Shown here one piece after another: positions 8,877 through 16,345 of a stretch of DNA of 64,000 nt. The number at the start of each line of letters is the position of its first letter. Position 1 is the first letter of the stretch. The notes beneath the pieces were generated by a model. The model saw only the letters and a program-made list of their open reading frames with translations. It did not search any database and was not told the origin of the DNA. The position numbers and the translations under genes were made by a program. Location of the stretch: NCBI RefSeq assembly GCF_003056055.1, contig NZ_PYFP01000001.1, forward strand, positions 620,001 to 684,000, written 5' to 3'. The stretch is from Glaciimonas sp. PCH181. Its GTDB lineage: Bacteria; Pseudomonadota; Gammaproteobacteria; Burkholderiales; Burkholderiaceae_D.

Positions 8877-9484
8877 CTATGCAAAAAATAGACCTGAACA
8901 GATTCCAACAACGTCTTAAATGGGAGTGGTATCGCGTCGCCGGTGGTCTTGGCTTGCCGGGCATTAGCGCTTGCGGGATTCTAGTGGTGGCGCTGATTGC
9001 GCATCAGGCTTTCTTGAAACCAACTATCAATCAACAACAAAATACATTGACCCGCATCACGGCGCAGCAAGTTGCTAATACTAAAAAGATTCATAACAGC
9101 CGAAACGTTGTCTCGAAGGTTGGTTCTTTGTCATCGGCGGGGCAGCAAGATGTGTTGGATCTGGCTAAAAAGTATGCGTTGGATACACGCGAAGTGAAAT
9201 ATCAACAAATACAGCGTGGCAAAAAGGGTGCGGCGCAAGACAGTCGCATTTTGATTACGTTGCCGACTGCAGGCAGTTATGCGTTGTTCAGGGACTTGAG
9301 TGAAGAGTTGGCAGGTCTGCCCGGCGTGTGGGTGGAAACATTTTCTTTAACTAGAAAAACGCCGTCCGAAGTCATGCTTGAGATTGAAATGAAATTGTCG
9401 GTCACTAAGCCCGCGAGTAATGACGTTGTCAAGAACACTGACATGGCTAAAAGCAAGGTAACGCATGCAGAGGTGGCGAAATGA
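8873..9484 (+). CDS. PilO/GspM-like inner-membrane assembly protein
   Basis: 203 residues with one membrane helix (about residues 28-48: GISACGILVVALIAHQAF) and a periplasmic domain with a predicted coiled coil (QQQNTLTRITAQQ) followed by a ferredoxin-like half (YALFRDLSEELAGLPGVWVE). This matches PilO or GspM. The start at 8873 is chosen because it forms an ATGA overlap with the previous stop. The C-terminal 25 residues are Lys/Ala-rich and overlap the next gene by 4 bases. Confidence 0.72.
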   Translation: MTMQKIDLNRFQQRLKWEWYRVAGGLGLPGISACGILVVALIAHQAFLKPTINQQQNTLTRITAQQVANTKKIHNSRNVVSKVGSLSSAGQQDVLDLAKKYALDTREVKYQQIQRGKKGAAQDSRILITLPTAGSYALFRDLSEELAGLPGVWVETFSLTRKTPSEVMLEIEMKLSVTKPASNDVVKNTDMAKSKVTHAEVAK

Positions 9485-10047
9485 AAATTCCCATGTATTT
9501 GCGTATTGTGCTGCCACTCACCATCGCCGCATGCGGCTATGCGATGTTGACCGATACAGCGTCTGATGAAGCTGGACCAGTGCGTGCCAAAGCAGTCAGC
9601 AAAAAAGTAAAACCGGCCGACAAGAACTTATCGACGTTGCCGGAACTGCCAGCGTCGGCACCACGTAATTTGTTTCCGAACCAAGGGCCACAAGCGATGG
9701 CGGCACGCAATGCGCCACTGCCTGCGCTGAGCAGGCCTAAAGAAATGGCAGCGCAGCCAGCGCCAATACCGGCACCGGTACCAGCCAGAGCCCCGGCTTT
9801 CCCGATGAAGGTGAGCGGGCTGTGGGTCGATGGCGCGCAACGCAAGATCATCCTTACCAAAGGCGATCAAACCGTGATCCTGTGTCAAGGATGCGGTGCA
9901 GCTGCAAGCCCCAAAATCGGTGATGTGCTAGAGCGCAATTACCGACTCGAAAAGATTGAAAACGAACGCATCACATTTACTTATTTGCCGTTGCAGCTTG
10001 AACACATAGTCGATATCGACCGAGCCATTAGCGGAACAGGGAATTAA
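9481..10047 (+). CDS. GspC/PilP-like periplasmic connector
   Basis: 188 residues: an N-terminal hydrophobic segment (signal anchor), a long Pro/Ala-rich linker at about residues 55-105, then a small beta domain (KVSGLWVDGAQRKIIL, IGDVLERNYRLEKI, ITFTYL) that resembles the homology region of GspC and the beta-domain of PilP. Such proteins bind the N-domains of the secretin and link it to the inner membrane platform. Two cysteines close together (CQGC) in the beta domain are unusual and could form a disulfide. ATGA-type overlap with the preceding gene; the secretin starts 2 bases after its stop. Confidence 0.72.
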   Translation: MKIPMYLRIVLPLTIAACGYAMLTDTASDEAGPVRAKAVSKKVKPADKNLSTLPELPASAPRNLFPNQGPQAMAARNAPLPALSRPKEMAAQPAPIPAPVPARAPAFPMKVSGLWVDGAQRKIILTKGDQTVILCQGCGAAASPKIGDVLERNYRLEKIENERITFTYLPLQLEHIVDIDRAISGTGN

Positions 10048-10049
10048 TT

Positions 10050-12203
10050 ATGTCAAATTTAAAACACCGCGTGGTACAGAGTTTGTTGATGTTGACGACG
10101 GCATCGCTAATTGCTGGATGTGCCGTACCTCGCGCTATGGAAAAAACGGAAAAACTGGCGCAACAAGGTCAGCTGGAAGCCGCTATTGACGTCTTGCAAG
10201 ACGCTAAGAAAGAAAGTCCAAAAGACATGCGTCTCGATAGCGCCATGTATAAACAGTTGGATCAATTGGTCGGACGTTACTATCAAGAGGCTGAAGAAGC
10301 GCTTGCGGCAGACGATGAACAGACGGCGCTTGCGCGGTTTGAAACAGTGCTGAAATACGATAACGGCAACATGCGGGCGCGCCAGGCGATCAATCAGATC
10401 GATAACCGCAAACATTTAAAAGAATTGCTGGCTGAAGCGCGTGTCATGGCGGAAAGCCGTCCGGATGATGCGCTTAAGCTGATCCACAAAGTATTGGAAG
10501 AGCGCCCATCATGGGCGGATGCGATCAAACTACGCGATACCTTGATGCGCAGAGTGGCTGAATCGAAAACCCTATCGCCAGCGCTCGGCGCTTCGTTACA
10601 AAAACCGGTTTCGCTGACGTTCCGTTCGCATAATCTGGTCAGCATTTTTGATACCATTTCAAAACTGGCCGGGGTCAATTTCATATTCGATGCCGATGTA
10701 TCGAAATCGGCCACGGCGAGTATTTCTGCGAAAAAAACCACCGCAGAAGACGCCATCAATCTATTGCTAGCGACCAATCGCTTGCGTAAAAAAGTATTGA
10801 ATCACAACACGCTGCTGATTTATCCAGCCAATGGCAGCAAGGATAAAGAATATCGCGACATGGCGGTAAAGACTTTTTTCTTAAGCCATGCTAATGCAAA
10901 GTCGGTCAGCAGTGCGCTGAAAATGACGCTTAAAACCAGAGATATCCATATCGATGAGCGGATCAATGCCATCGTTGTCCGCGATGCGCCAGAAACGCTG
11001 GAATTGGCTAGCCGCCTGGTATTGGCGCTGGATCGGCCTGAAGCCGAAGTAACGCTGGACGTGCAGGTGCTTGAGGTAAGCAGCAATGATTTACTCAACC
11101 TCGGTATGCAATATCCGGGGGCGATTGGCTTGGGTATTTCCAAAGCCGACGGCGCGTCTGAAGGCGGCGGCAGTAATATTCCGCTGAATCTATTTTCCTC
11201 TTTGAAGAAAAAAGATTTGTTCGTTAATCTCGGTGCCCAAAAAGGCGTAACGCTGAATATGTTGCAAAAGGCGACAAGCATGCAGGTCCTGGCGAATCCA
11301 AAAATTCGCGTCAAGAACGGCAAAAAAGCGCACATTGAGATCGGTCAAAAGATTCCCGTGATTACTAACTTGATGACGGATTCTGGGGCAACTTCGGAAA
11401 AAGTCGAAATGCTGGATGTCGGTCTGAAATTTGAAGTGTTGCCGACAATCAGTCTGGATGGTGAGATCAGCGTTGATATCGATTTGACGGTATCCAGTCT
11501 TGGCGATGTTGAAGAGTCGCCGAAAAAGGCTAAATACTATCGGATTAATCAGCGTAAAACTAAAACTACATTGACGGCGAAAGATAACGAAACGCAAATT
11601 CTGGCAGGTTTGATTAATCGCGAAGATCGCGACAATAAGTCAGGTTTGCCGGGCCTTAGTCAGTTGCCGTTGCTGGATCGTTTGTTCGGTAATCGCGAAG
11701 GCAGCAATGCAAAATCGGAATTGGTATTGGTTATCACGCCGCGTATCGAACGCAAACTGGAATTGCCGGGCGCGCATGTGACAACGTTTATTTCTGGCAC
11801 AGAATCCCGTGTCAGTGGTGAAAGTCTGATACTGCGCAACACAGAAGGCGCACGTCTGACAACTGGTGGTGGTAATTCTTCCGCTGGATCAAGTTCAAGT
11901 GATACCGCTGTTGAAGAACCGACAGCAGATGTCAATCCTGCAAATGAACTGCCGATGCTTGAAGCCCCGGCTGAACAAGGCGTATCCGATGTTGTCCTGC
12001 CCCCTTTGACTCAGAAATCGCTTAGTTATCATCAGACGCTCAGCATACGTGGCTGGTCCGTGACGACGACGTTGGCGACGGCTGCGAATTCACCAAGAAT
12101 GATAGCAATCATGACGCAGGTGAATACAAAAATGCAACCGCAAACGGCATTGCTGGAGAAGGTCGAAGCTGCGACTATCACCGCATGGCGAGAAATGAAA
12201 TGA
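10050..12203 (+). CDS. gspD: Lipoprotein secretin, GspD/MshL-like
   Basis: 717-residue outer-membrane secretin. The lipobox LIAGC makes C24 the acylated residue, so it may reach the outer membrane without a pilotin. Residues 30-170 form a TPR-like region (LAQQGQLEAAIDVLQ, ALAADDEQTALARFETVL), as in MshL- or PilQ-type proteins but not in classic GspD. An STN/N0 domain at about 185-255 and one N-domain (INAIVVRDAPETL) lead into the secretin domain (about 385-570), with VANPKIRVKNGKKAHIEIG-type core motifs and the closing LVLVITPRIE. After this lies a C-terminal extension of about 130 residues with a Ser/Gly-rich linker. The stop overlaps the first minor pseudopilin gene. Confidence 0.92.
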   Translation: MSNLKHRVVQSLLMLTTASLIAGCAVPRAMEKTEKLAQQGQLEAAIDVLQDAKKESPKDMRLDSAMYKQLDQLVGRYYQEAEEALAADDEQTALARFETVLKYDNGNMRARQAINQIDNRKHLKELLAEARVMAESRPDDALKLIHKVLEERPSWADAIKLRDTLMRRVAESKTLSPALGASLQKPVSLTFRSHNLVSIFDTISKLAGVNFIFDADVSKSATASISAKKTTAEDAINLLLATNRLRKKVLNHNTLLIYPANGSKDKEYRDMAVKTFFLSHANAKSVSSALKMTLKTRDIHIDERINAIVVRDAPETLELASRLVLALDRPEAEVTLDVQVLEVSSNDLLNLGMQYPGAIGLGISKADGASEGGGSNIPLNLFSSLKKKDLFVNLGAQKGVTLNMLQKATSMQVLANPKIRVKNGKKAHIEIGQKIPVITNLMTDSGATSEKVEMLDVGLKFEVLPTISLDGEISVDIDLTVSSLGDVEESPKKAKYYRINQRKTKTTLTAKDNETQILAGLINREDRDNKSGLPGLSQLPLLDRLFGNREGSNAKSELVLVITPRIERKLELPGAHVTTFISGTESRVSGESLILRNTEGARLTTGGGNSSAGSSSSDTAVEEPTADVNPANELPMLEAPAEQGVSDVVLPPLTQKSLSYHQTLSIRGWSVTTTLATAANSPRMIAIMTQVNTKMQPQTALLEKVEAATITAWREMK

Positions 12204-12733
12204 GACACTGGCTGCATCGCGGCAGGCTGCTACAGCGAGAACGAAAAATTACTACGAATCATAAAATAGTCCGTGGCTTTACCTTGATAGAACTGATGGT
12301 GTCGCTGGCTATTTTGGCTTCTCTGGCGGCTGCGCTGTTGCCCATGACAGAGTTTATGGCGCGCCGTCATCAAGAGCAGGAATTACGGGATGGCCTGCGT
12401 GAAATCAGGACTGCCATCGATGCCTACAAACAGGCTGCAGATGACGGCGCGATCGAAAAAATGCTGGATGCCAGTGGTTATCCCGCCAATCTGGAAGTGT
12501 TGCAGACGGGCGTCGCTAACAAAGAAAATGTCAATGGCGGAAAACGAGTTTTCTTGCGCAGACTGCCACGCGATCCGATGTGCAATTGTCCCGATACCCC
12601 TGCGGCCGAAACCTGGCAATTGCGCAGTTACGATAGTGCGTTCGATTCGCCGCAATCCGGCGAGGATGTTTTCGATATCACGTCAACGAATACAGAAGAG
12701 GGTCTCAATGGCATTCCATATAACCAATGGTAA
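12200..12733 (+). CDS. Minor pseudopilin with GFTLIEL cleavage site
   Basis: 177 residues from the ATG at 12200. This start is preferred to 12185 because it forms an ATGA overlap with the secretin stop. A basic leader of about 24 residues ends in RG/FTLIEL; Glu5 is present. The long leader is atypical. The globular part contains LRRLPRDPM and two nearby cysteines (CNC), and ends in PYNQW. It is likely a GspH/I/J-type minor subunit of the pseudopilus tip, but the exact type cannot be assigned by eye. Confidence 0.85.
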   Translation: MRHWLHRGRLLQRERKITTNHKIVRGFTLIELMVSLAILASLAAALLPMTEFMARRHQEQELRDGLREIRTAIDAYKQAADDGAIEKMLDASGYPANLEVLQTGVANKENVNGGKRVFLRRLPRDPMCNCPDTPAAETWQLRSYDSAFDSPQSGEDVFDITSTNTEEGLNGIPYNQW

Positions 12734-13109
12734 CAAAGGAGAAAAGCTGCGAAAAAATGGCTTTACGCTGATCGAATTACTGGTCGTGATGGCGATTATT
12801 GCGACCTTGATGACGTTAGTCGCACCAAAATATTTCAAACAGACAGAGCGCGCCAAAGAGGTCGTATTGCAACATAATATTCGCGGTCTGCGTGAGGCTA
12901 TTGACCACTATCGGCAAGATATGGGCGCAGGTCCGCAAGCGTTGGAAGAGCTGGTGAGCGGCCGCTATTTGAAGGAAGTGCCGTTAGATCCGGTGACCGG
13001 ACGCCGCGATTCGTGGCAGCCAGAACTGGACGACGATGCACAAATTTATGAAGTGCGCAGTGGGGCAGAGGGGATGTCGCTATCAGGAGAGGCATATGCA
13101 GAATGGTAA
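12708..13109 (+). CDS. Minor pseudopilin, GspG-like
   Basis: 133 residues. The ATG at 12708 lies within the previous gene and has GAGGGT upstream. The leader ends NG/FTLIEL with Glu5. The body has the short GspG-like layout: AIDHYRQD, LEELVSGRYLKEVPLDPVTGR and YEVRSGAEG. It ends in YAEW. Proteins of this DPVTGR type recur in betaproteobacterial type II-like loci. It lacks the calcium loop of the GspG at the operon start, so it is probably a minor or alternative subunit. Confidence 0.87.
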   Translation: MAFHITNGNKGEKLRKNGFTLIELLVVMAIIATLMTLVAPKYFKQTERAKEVVLQHNIRGLREAIDHYRQDMGAGPQALEELVSGRYLKEVPLDPVTGRRDSWQPELDDDAQIYEVRSGAEGMSLSGEAYAEW

Positions 13110-13602
13110 GCAGCGCGGTTTTGCCTATCTTTCTGTGATGATTATGGTAGCGGTGATGAGCATCATGGCATTCCAGTTATCCGGCTCGCTATCGGTGCGT
13201 ATGAACCGCGGCAAAGAAGCCGATCTACTGTTCAATGGCAATCAAATTGCCCAGGCTGTGAAGAGTTATTTTGAAAGCGGACCGGTACGCGGTTGTTATC
13301 CTCCGAATTTTGAGGCATTGCTGGAAGATCGGCGGGATTTCCAGACACGCCGACATTTACGCATGGCATACAGCGATCCCATGAGCGCGCCTGCCAGCGT
13401 TGATGGCGGTTGGGGAATATTGCGAGATCATAGCGAACGCATCATCGGCGTCTATAGCAAAAGTACCGATACGCCCTATAAGCAACATAATTTTCCGAAG
13501 CATCAGAAAGATTTCGAAGGGAAAACGCAATACTCAGAATGGCAGTTTCTGGTGAAAGGAAGCAAAGTAAAGCCCGCTTCAGCGGCTATATGCAACCAAT
13601 AA
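13096..13602 (+). CDS. Atypical pseudopilin without Glu5 (possible GspK-like tip subunit)
   Basis: 168 residues from the ATG at 13096, which has CAGGAGAGG upstream and overlaps the previous gene by 14 bases. The N-terminus is RG/FAYLSV followed by a Met-rich hydrophobic helix. Position 5 of the mature protein is Ser instead of Glu, a feature of tip-most pseudopilins such as GspK, although this protein is much shorter than GspK (about 300). The motif QYSEW near residue 148 echoes the C-termini of the two preceding pseudopilins. Last gene of the operon. Confidence 0.75.
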   Translation: MQNGKQRGFAYLSVMIMVAVMSIMAFQLSGSLSVRMNRGKEADLLFNGNQIAQAVKSYFESGPVRGCYPPNFEALLEDRRDFQTRRHLRMAYSDPMSAPASVDGGWGILRDHSERIIGVYSKSTDTPYKQHNFPKHQKDFEGKTQYSEWQFLVKGSKVKPASAAICNQ

Positions 13603-13734
13603 GTGGCAGAGGAAAATGACGTTGGCACAGGGACTTAAGTCGACACCATTGCATATGATGGCCGTTTTTTGTCTCTACAAGCTATAATCAGTGTTGGCAC
13701 ATGAGCAAAATGTCACATTTCCTGAGGTCCAAGC

Positions 13735-14439
13735 ATGTATGGTCGAAAACTACATTTGGTCATCGCAGACGACCATCCCATCGTTCTCATGGGCGTTCGC
13801 GCCATTCTACAAAATTTGCCGGATGTGAGTCTCATTGGCACTGCCTCCAACTCAACCGAATTGTTCGAAATGCTGGATGCTCGCCCCGCTGACCACCCTG
13901 AACAGGTGGACATGGTGCTGACCGATTATGCGATGCCGGGCGGCGCTTTCGGTGATGGAATGGAAATGCTGGCGCGCCTCAAAAGTCGCTTTCCTGACGT
14001 AACGTTGATCGTATTAACGGTGCTGACCAACCCCGCTTTGTTGAGCAAAATTGTGCAATTGGGTGTGCATGGCTTGCTTAATAAGGGCAGCGATCTGAAT
14101 GAAATTCCGGTAGCGATCAAACGCGTGGCGGCCGGATACAAATATTTAAGCCAAAGTCTGGCCGCAACGCTGGAAGCGCAAAGCACCCGGCCGGATGTCG
14201 ATAAGATCGCCTTATTATCGAAAAAAGAGCTTGAAGTGCTGCGGATGTTTCTAGGCGGTATGTCGGTGCAGGCGATTGCAGATCACGTGCGCCGCAGCAG
14301 TAAAACTATCAGCAACCAAAAACGCATGGGTATGATGAAACTTGCGTGTGCTAATGATGCCGAGTTGTTCCAACTGAATTCTCAAGTTGGGCTGACGAAT
14401 ATTGCACCACCTGAAAGTGAGCCTCAAAAGAGAGACTAA
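13735..14439 (+). CDS. Response regulator, NarL/RcsB type
   Basis: 234 residues: a receiver domain (acidic pocket A11-D-D-H, phosphoacceptor D64 in LTDYAMPGG, Lys in NKGS) and a C-terminal LuxR-type helix-turn-helix (LSKKELEVLRMFLGGMSVQAIA, then SSKTISNQKRMGMMKL). The receiver resembles RcsB/BvgA-type regulators. No histidine kinase gene is adjacent. A TATAAT at 13683-13688 could be its -10 element. It lies 132 bases downstream of the pseudopilin operon on the same strand and might control it; nothing in the sequence proves this. The start at 13735 has CTGAGG upstream. Confidence 0.9.
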   Translation: MYGRKLHLVIADDHPIVLMGVRAILQNLPDVSLIGTASNSTELFEMLDARPADHPEQVDMVLTDYAMPGGAFGDGMEMLARLKSRFPDVTLIVLTVLTNPALLSKIVQLGVHGLLNKGSDLNEIPVAIKRVAAGYKYLSQSLAATLEAQSTRPDVDKIALLSKKELEVLRMFLGGMSVQAIADHVRRSSKTISNQKRMGMMKLACANDAELFQLNSQVGLTNIAPPESEPQKRD

Positions 14440-14755
14440 ATTGCGGCTAGTCAGGCGGGTTTAATAGCTAGTTGGATATGATTTTTGTCGCTGTCGATGC
14501 GGAACCAAAACACTGGTTTCGCTTTTTTTTGCCTTGCTTTTCGGCAAGCGAATCTGGTAATCCTTACCGTCAATTAACTTCTGCCAGAGCCATGGAGTGT
14601 CACACTTGACGAGATTTTGAACGCGCCTATATTGCAATAATTTTAAGCAGAGACCGTACGGAACTTTTGCCAATTTCGATAAGTCTAGAGCTTACGTTCA
14701 ATCAGGGATCGAACGAACGTAATCCATCCTAATGTTGTTCGAAAGGAGCTAAAAA
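14440..14755. other. Intergenic region, no gene seen
   Basis: A minus-strand open frame (14461-14673) starts with TTG, has no RBS and no recognisable domain, so it is not called. The 3' end carries GAAAGGAGC, the RBS of the PRC-barrel gene. Confidence 0.5.
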
Positions 14756-15175
14756 ATGAGCTACTTGGATCGTGATACTTACGGCATATATAGAAATAGC
14801 ACTGGCGGTCCTGGACCAGAAGTTCTTGGTGCAGATACTTTGATTGGAAATGATGTTTGCAACCAGGCCGGAGAGGACTTGGGCGATATCAAAGAACTGA
14901 TGTTAGACACACGCACTGGCAAAGTTAATTATGCGGTTCTTTCTTTCGGTGGTTTTCTTGGAATGGGAGAAAAATTATTTGCGGTCCCATGGGAAGCTTT
15001 ACAGCTTGATCCCGTGAATGAGCGCTTCATTCTGAATGTCGATAAGGATCGTCTGAAAAGTGCGCCAGGCTTTGATAAAGATCACTGGCCAGATATGGCA
15101 GACCATAGTTGGATACGTGAAATTGACACCTACTATGGAACAGATCGCTTTTCCGACTCATCCCCGCTAGTGTAA
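14756..15175 (+). CDS. PRC-barrel domain protein
   Basis: 139 residues, soluble. Residues 25-95 form a PRC-barrel: LIGNDVCNQAGEDLGDIKEL, DTRTGKVNYAVLSFGGFLG, KLFAVPWEAL and a closing FILNVDKDRL. Proteins of this type are common stress-associated cytoplasmic proteins in Burkholderiales; the molecular role is unknown. The C-terminal 40 residues are acidic and aromatic (WPDMADHSW). Strong RBS GAAAGGAG. It precedes the Ku-LigD pair by about 190 bases but need not belong to it. Confidence 0.88.
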   Translation: MSYLDRDTYGIYRNSTGGPGPEVLGADTLIGNDVCNQAGEDLGDIKELMLDTRTGKVNYAVLSFGGFLGMGEKLFAVPWEALQLDPVNERFILNVDKDRLKSAPGFDKDHWPDMADHSWIREIDTYYGTDRFSDSSPLV

Positions 15176-15366
15176 AAAATAAGGTTAATTGCAGTCTTCA
15201 TTGCAATGTATTCGCAACCTTATAGATAACCTGATTGTAAAAATGTGTATGAGACTGACCATTATGGGCGGGGCACAGTCCGCCCGTAATCAACCTGTAT
15301 TGCGCTTATATCAAGCCTGTATTTATAGGAATCCCAGCAGTTTGGTGAACCGTAGGAGAGTCTGCA

Positions 15367-16332
15367 ATGGCTACCGCGAGCAAACGTGTACTATGGAAAG
15401 GCGCGATTTCGTTTGGGCTGGTGCATATCCCGATTGCGTTGCATTCTGCTACTTCCGAACAAGGTCTGAATTTCGACTGGCTGGACAAGCGCACGATGGA
15501 CCCTGTCGGTTACAAGCGTATCAATAAAAAAACCGGCAAAGAAGTCGATAAAGAAAACATCGTCAAAGGGATCGAATACGAAGACGGTGAATACGTCATT
15601 TTGTCGCAAGAAGAAATTGCCGCAGCCTATCCCAAATCCACTCAAACGATTGAAATCGAAAGCTTCGTCGACGCTGGCGAAATTCCGTTCTTGTATCTGG
15701 AACGTCCTTACTATGTTTCGCCGATCAATAAAGGTGCGAAAGTCTATGCCTTATTGCGCGAAGTATTGATTAAGACAGGTAAAGTCGGGATTGCCAAGGT
15801 CGTCATTCAAACCAAGCAGCATCTGGCGGTGTTGATGCCTTGCGGACCGGCACTTGTATTGGATTTGCTGCGCTGGGGCGACGAAGTCAGGGATTGGGAA
15901 GAACTTGATTTGCCTGCCGAAGGCGTCAAAGCGGCGGGCTTGAACGACAAAGAAATGAAGATGGGCGAACAACTGGTGCGCGATATGGGCGGCAAGTGGA
16001 ATCCCGCCGACTTTTCTGATTCTTTCAAGGAACAAATCCTTAAATTGGTAGAAGAAAAAGTGAAGGCTGGAAAGACCGAATCCGTCAGGTCGATTGAAAA
16101 AGCGGATGACGATACAGGTTCCGGTGCAAGGATTTATGACTTGACCGAGATGTTGCAGCGCAGCCTGCACAATATTAGTCGGCCCAAGTCAACGACTGCT
16201 GAGAAGAAGGCCGCGCCGACTCCAAAACCTGCAAAATCGGTAAAGCCAGTCAAGGTGGTTAAATCGGTTAAATCGGTTAAAGCTGCACCGCCCGCAGCGA
16301 AGAAACCAGCCGCAAAACGGAAGGCCAGCTAA
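15367..16332 (+). CDS. ku: Ku, DNA end-binding protein of NHEJ
   Basis: 321-residue bacterial Ku. It starts with the typical LWKGAISFGLVHIPI and keeps the Ku core throughout (LDKRTMDPVGYKRINK, PKSTQTIEIESFVD, ERPYYVSPINKGAKVYALL, GKVGIAKVVIQTKQHLA). It forms a homodimeric ring that binds double-strand break ends and recruits LigD. After about residue 270 a Lys/Ala/Pro-rich tail with repeated KSVK units follows, a known feature of extended Ku C-termini that touch DNA. LigD begins 13 bases after the stop, so the two are one operon. RBS AGGAGAG. Confidence 0.96.
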   Translation: MATASKRVLWKGAISFGLVHIPIALHSATSEQGLNFDWLDKRTMDPVGYKRINKKTGKEVDKENIVKGIEYEDGEYVILSQEEIAAAYPKSTQTIEIESFVDAGEIPFLYLERPYYVSPINKGAKVYALLREVLIKTGKVGIAKVVIQTKQHLAVLMPCGPALVLDLLRWGDEVRDWEELDLPAEGVKAAGLNDKEMKMGEQLVRDMGGKWNPADFSDSFKEQILKLVEEKVKAGKTESVRSIEKADDDTGSGARIYDLTEMLQRSLHNISRPKSTTAEKKAAPTPKPAKSVKPVKVVKSVKSVKAAPPAAKKPAAKRKAS

Positions 16333-16345
16333 AGGATATCTCGTC

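Noticed and set aside
7616..12203. Complete MSHA pilus locus
   Set aside because: The GspG-type major pseudopilin, the embedded transglycosylase and the lack of MshA/MshB/MshO/MshQ-type genes argue against calling it MSHA, although the secretin resembles MshL.
14461..14673. 70-codon minus-strand frame downstream of the response regulator
   Set aside because: TTG start without RBS and no similarity seen.
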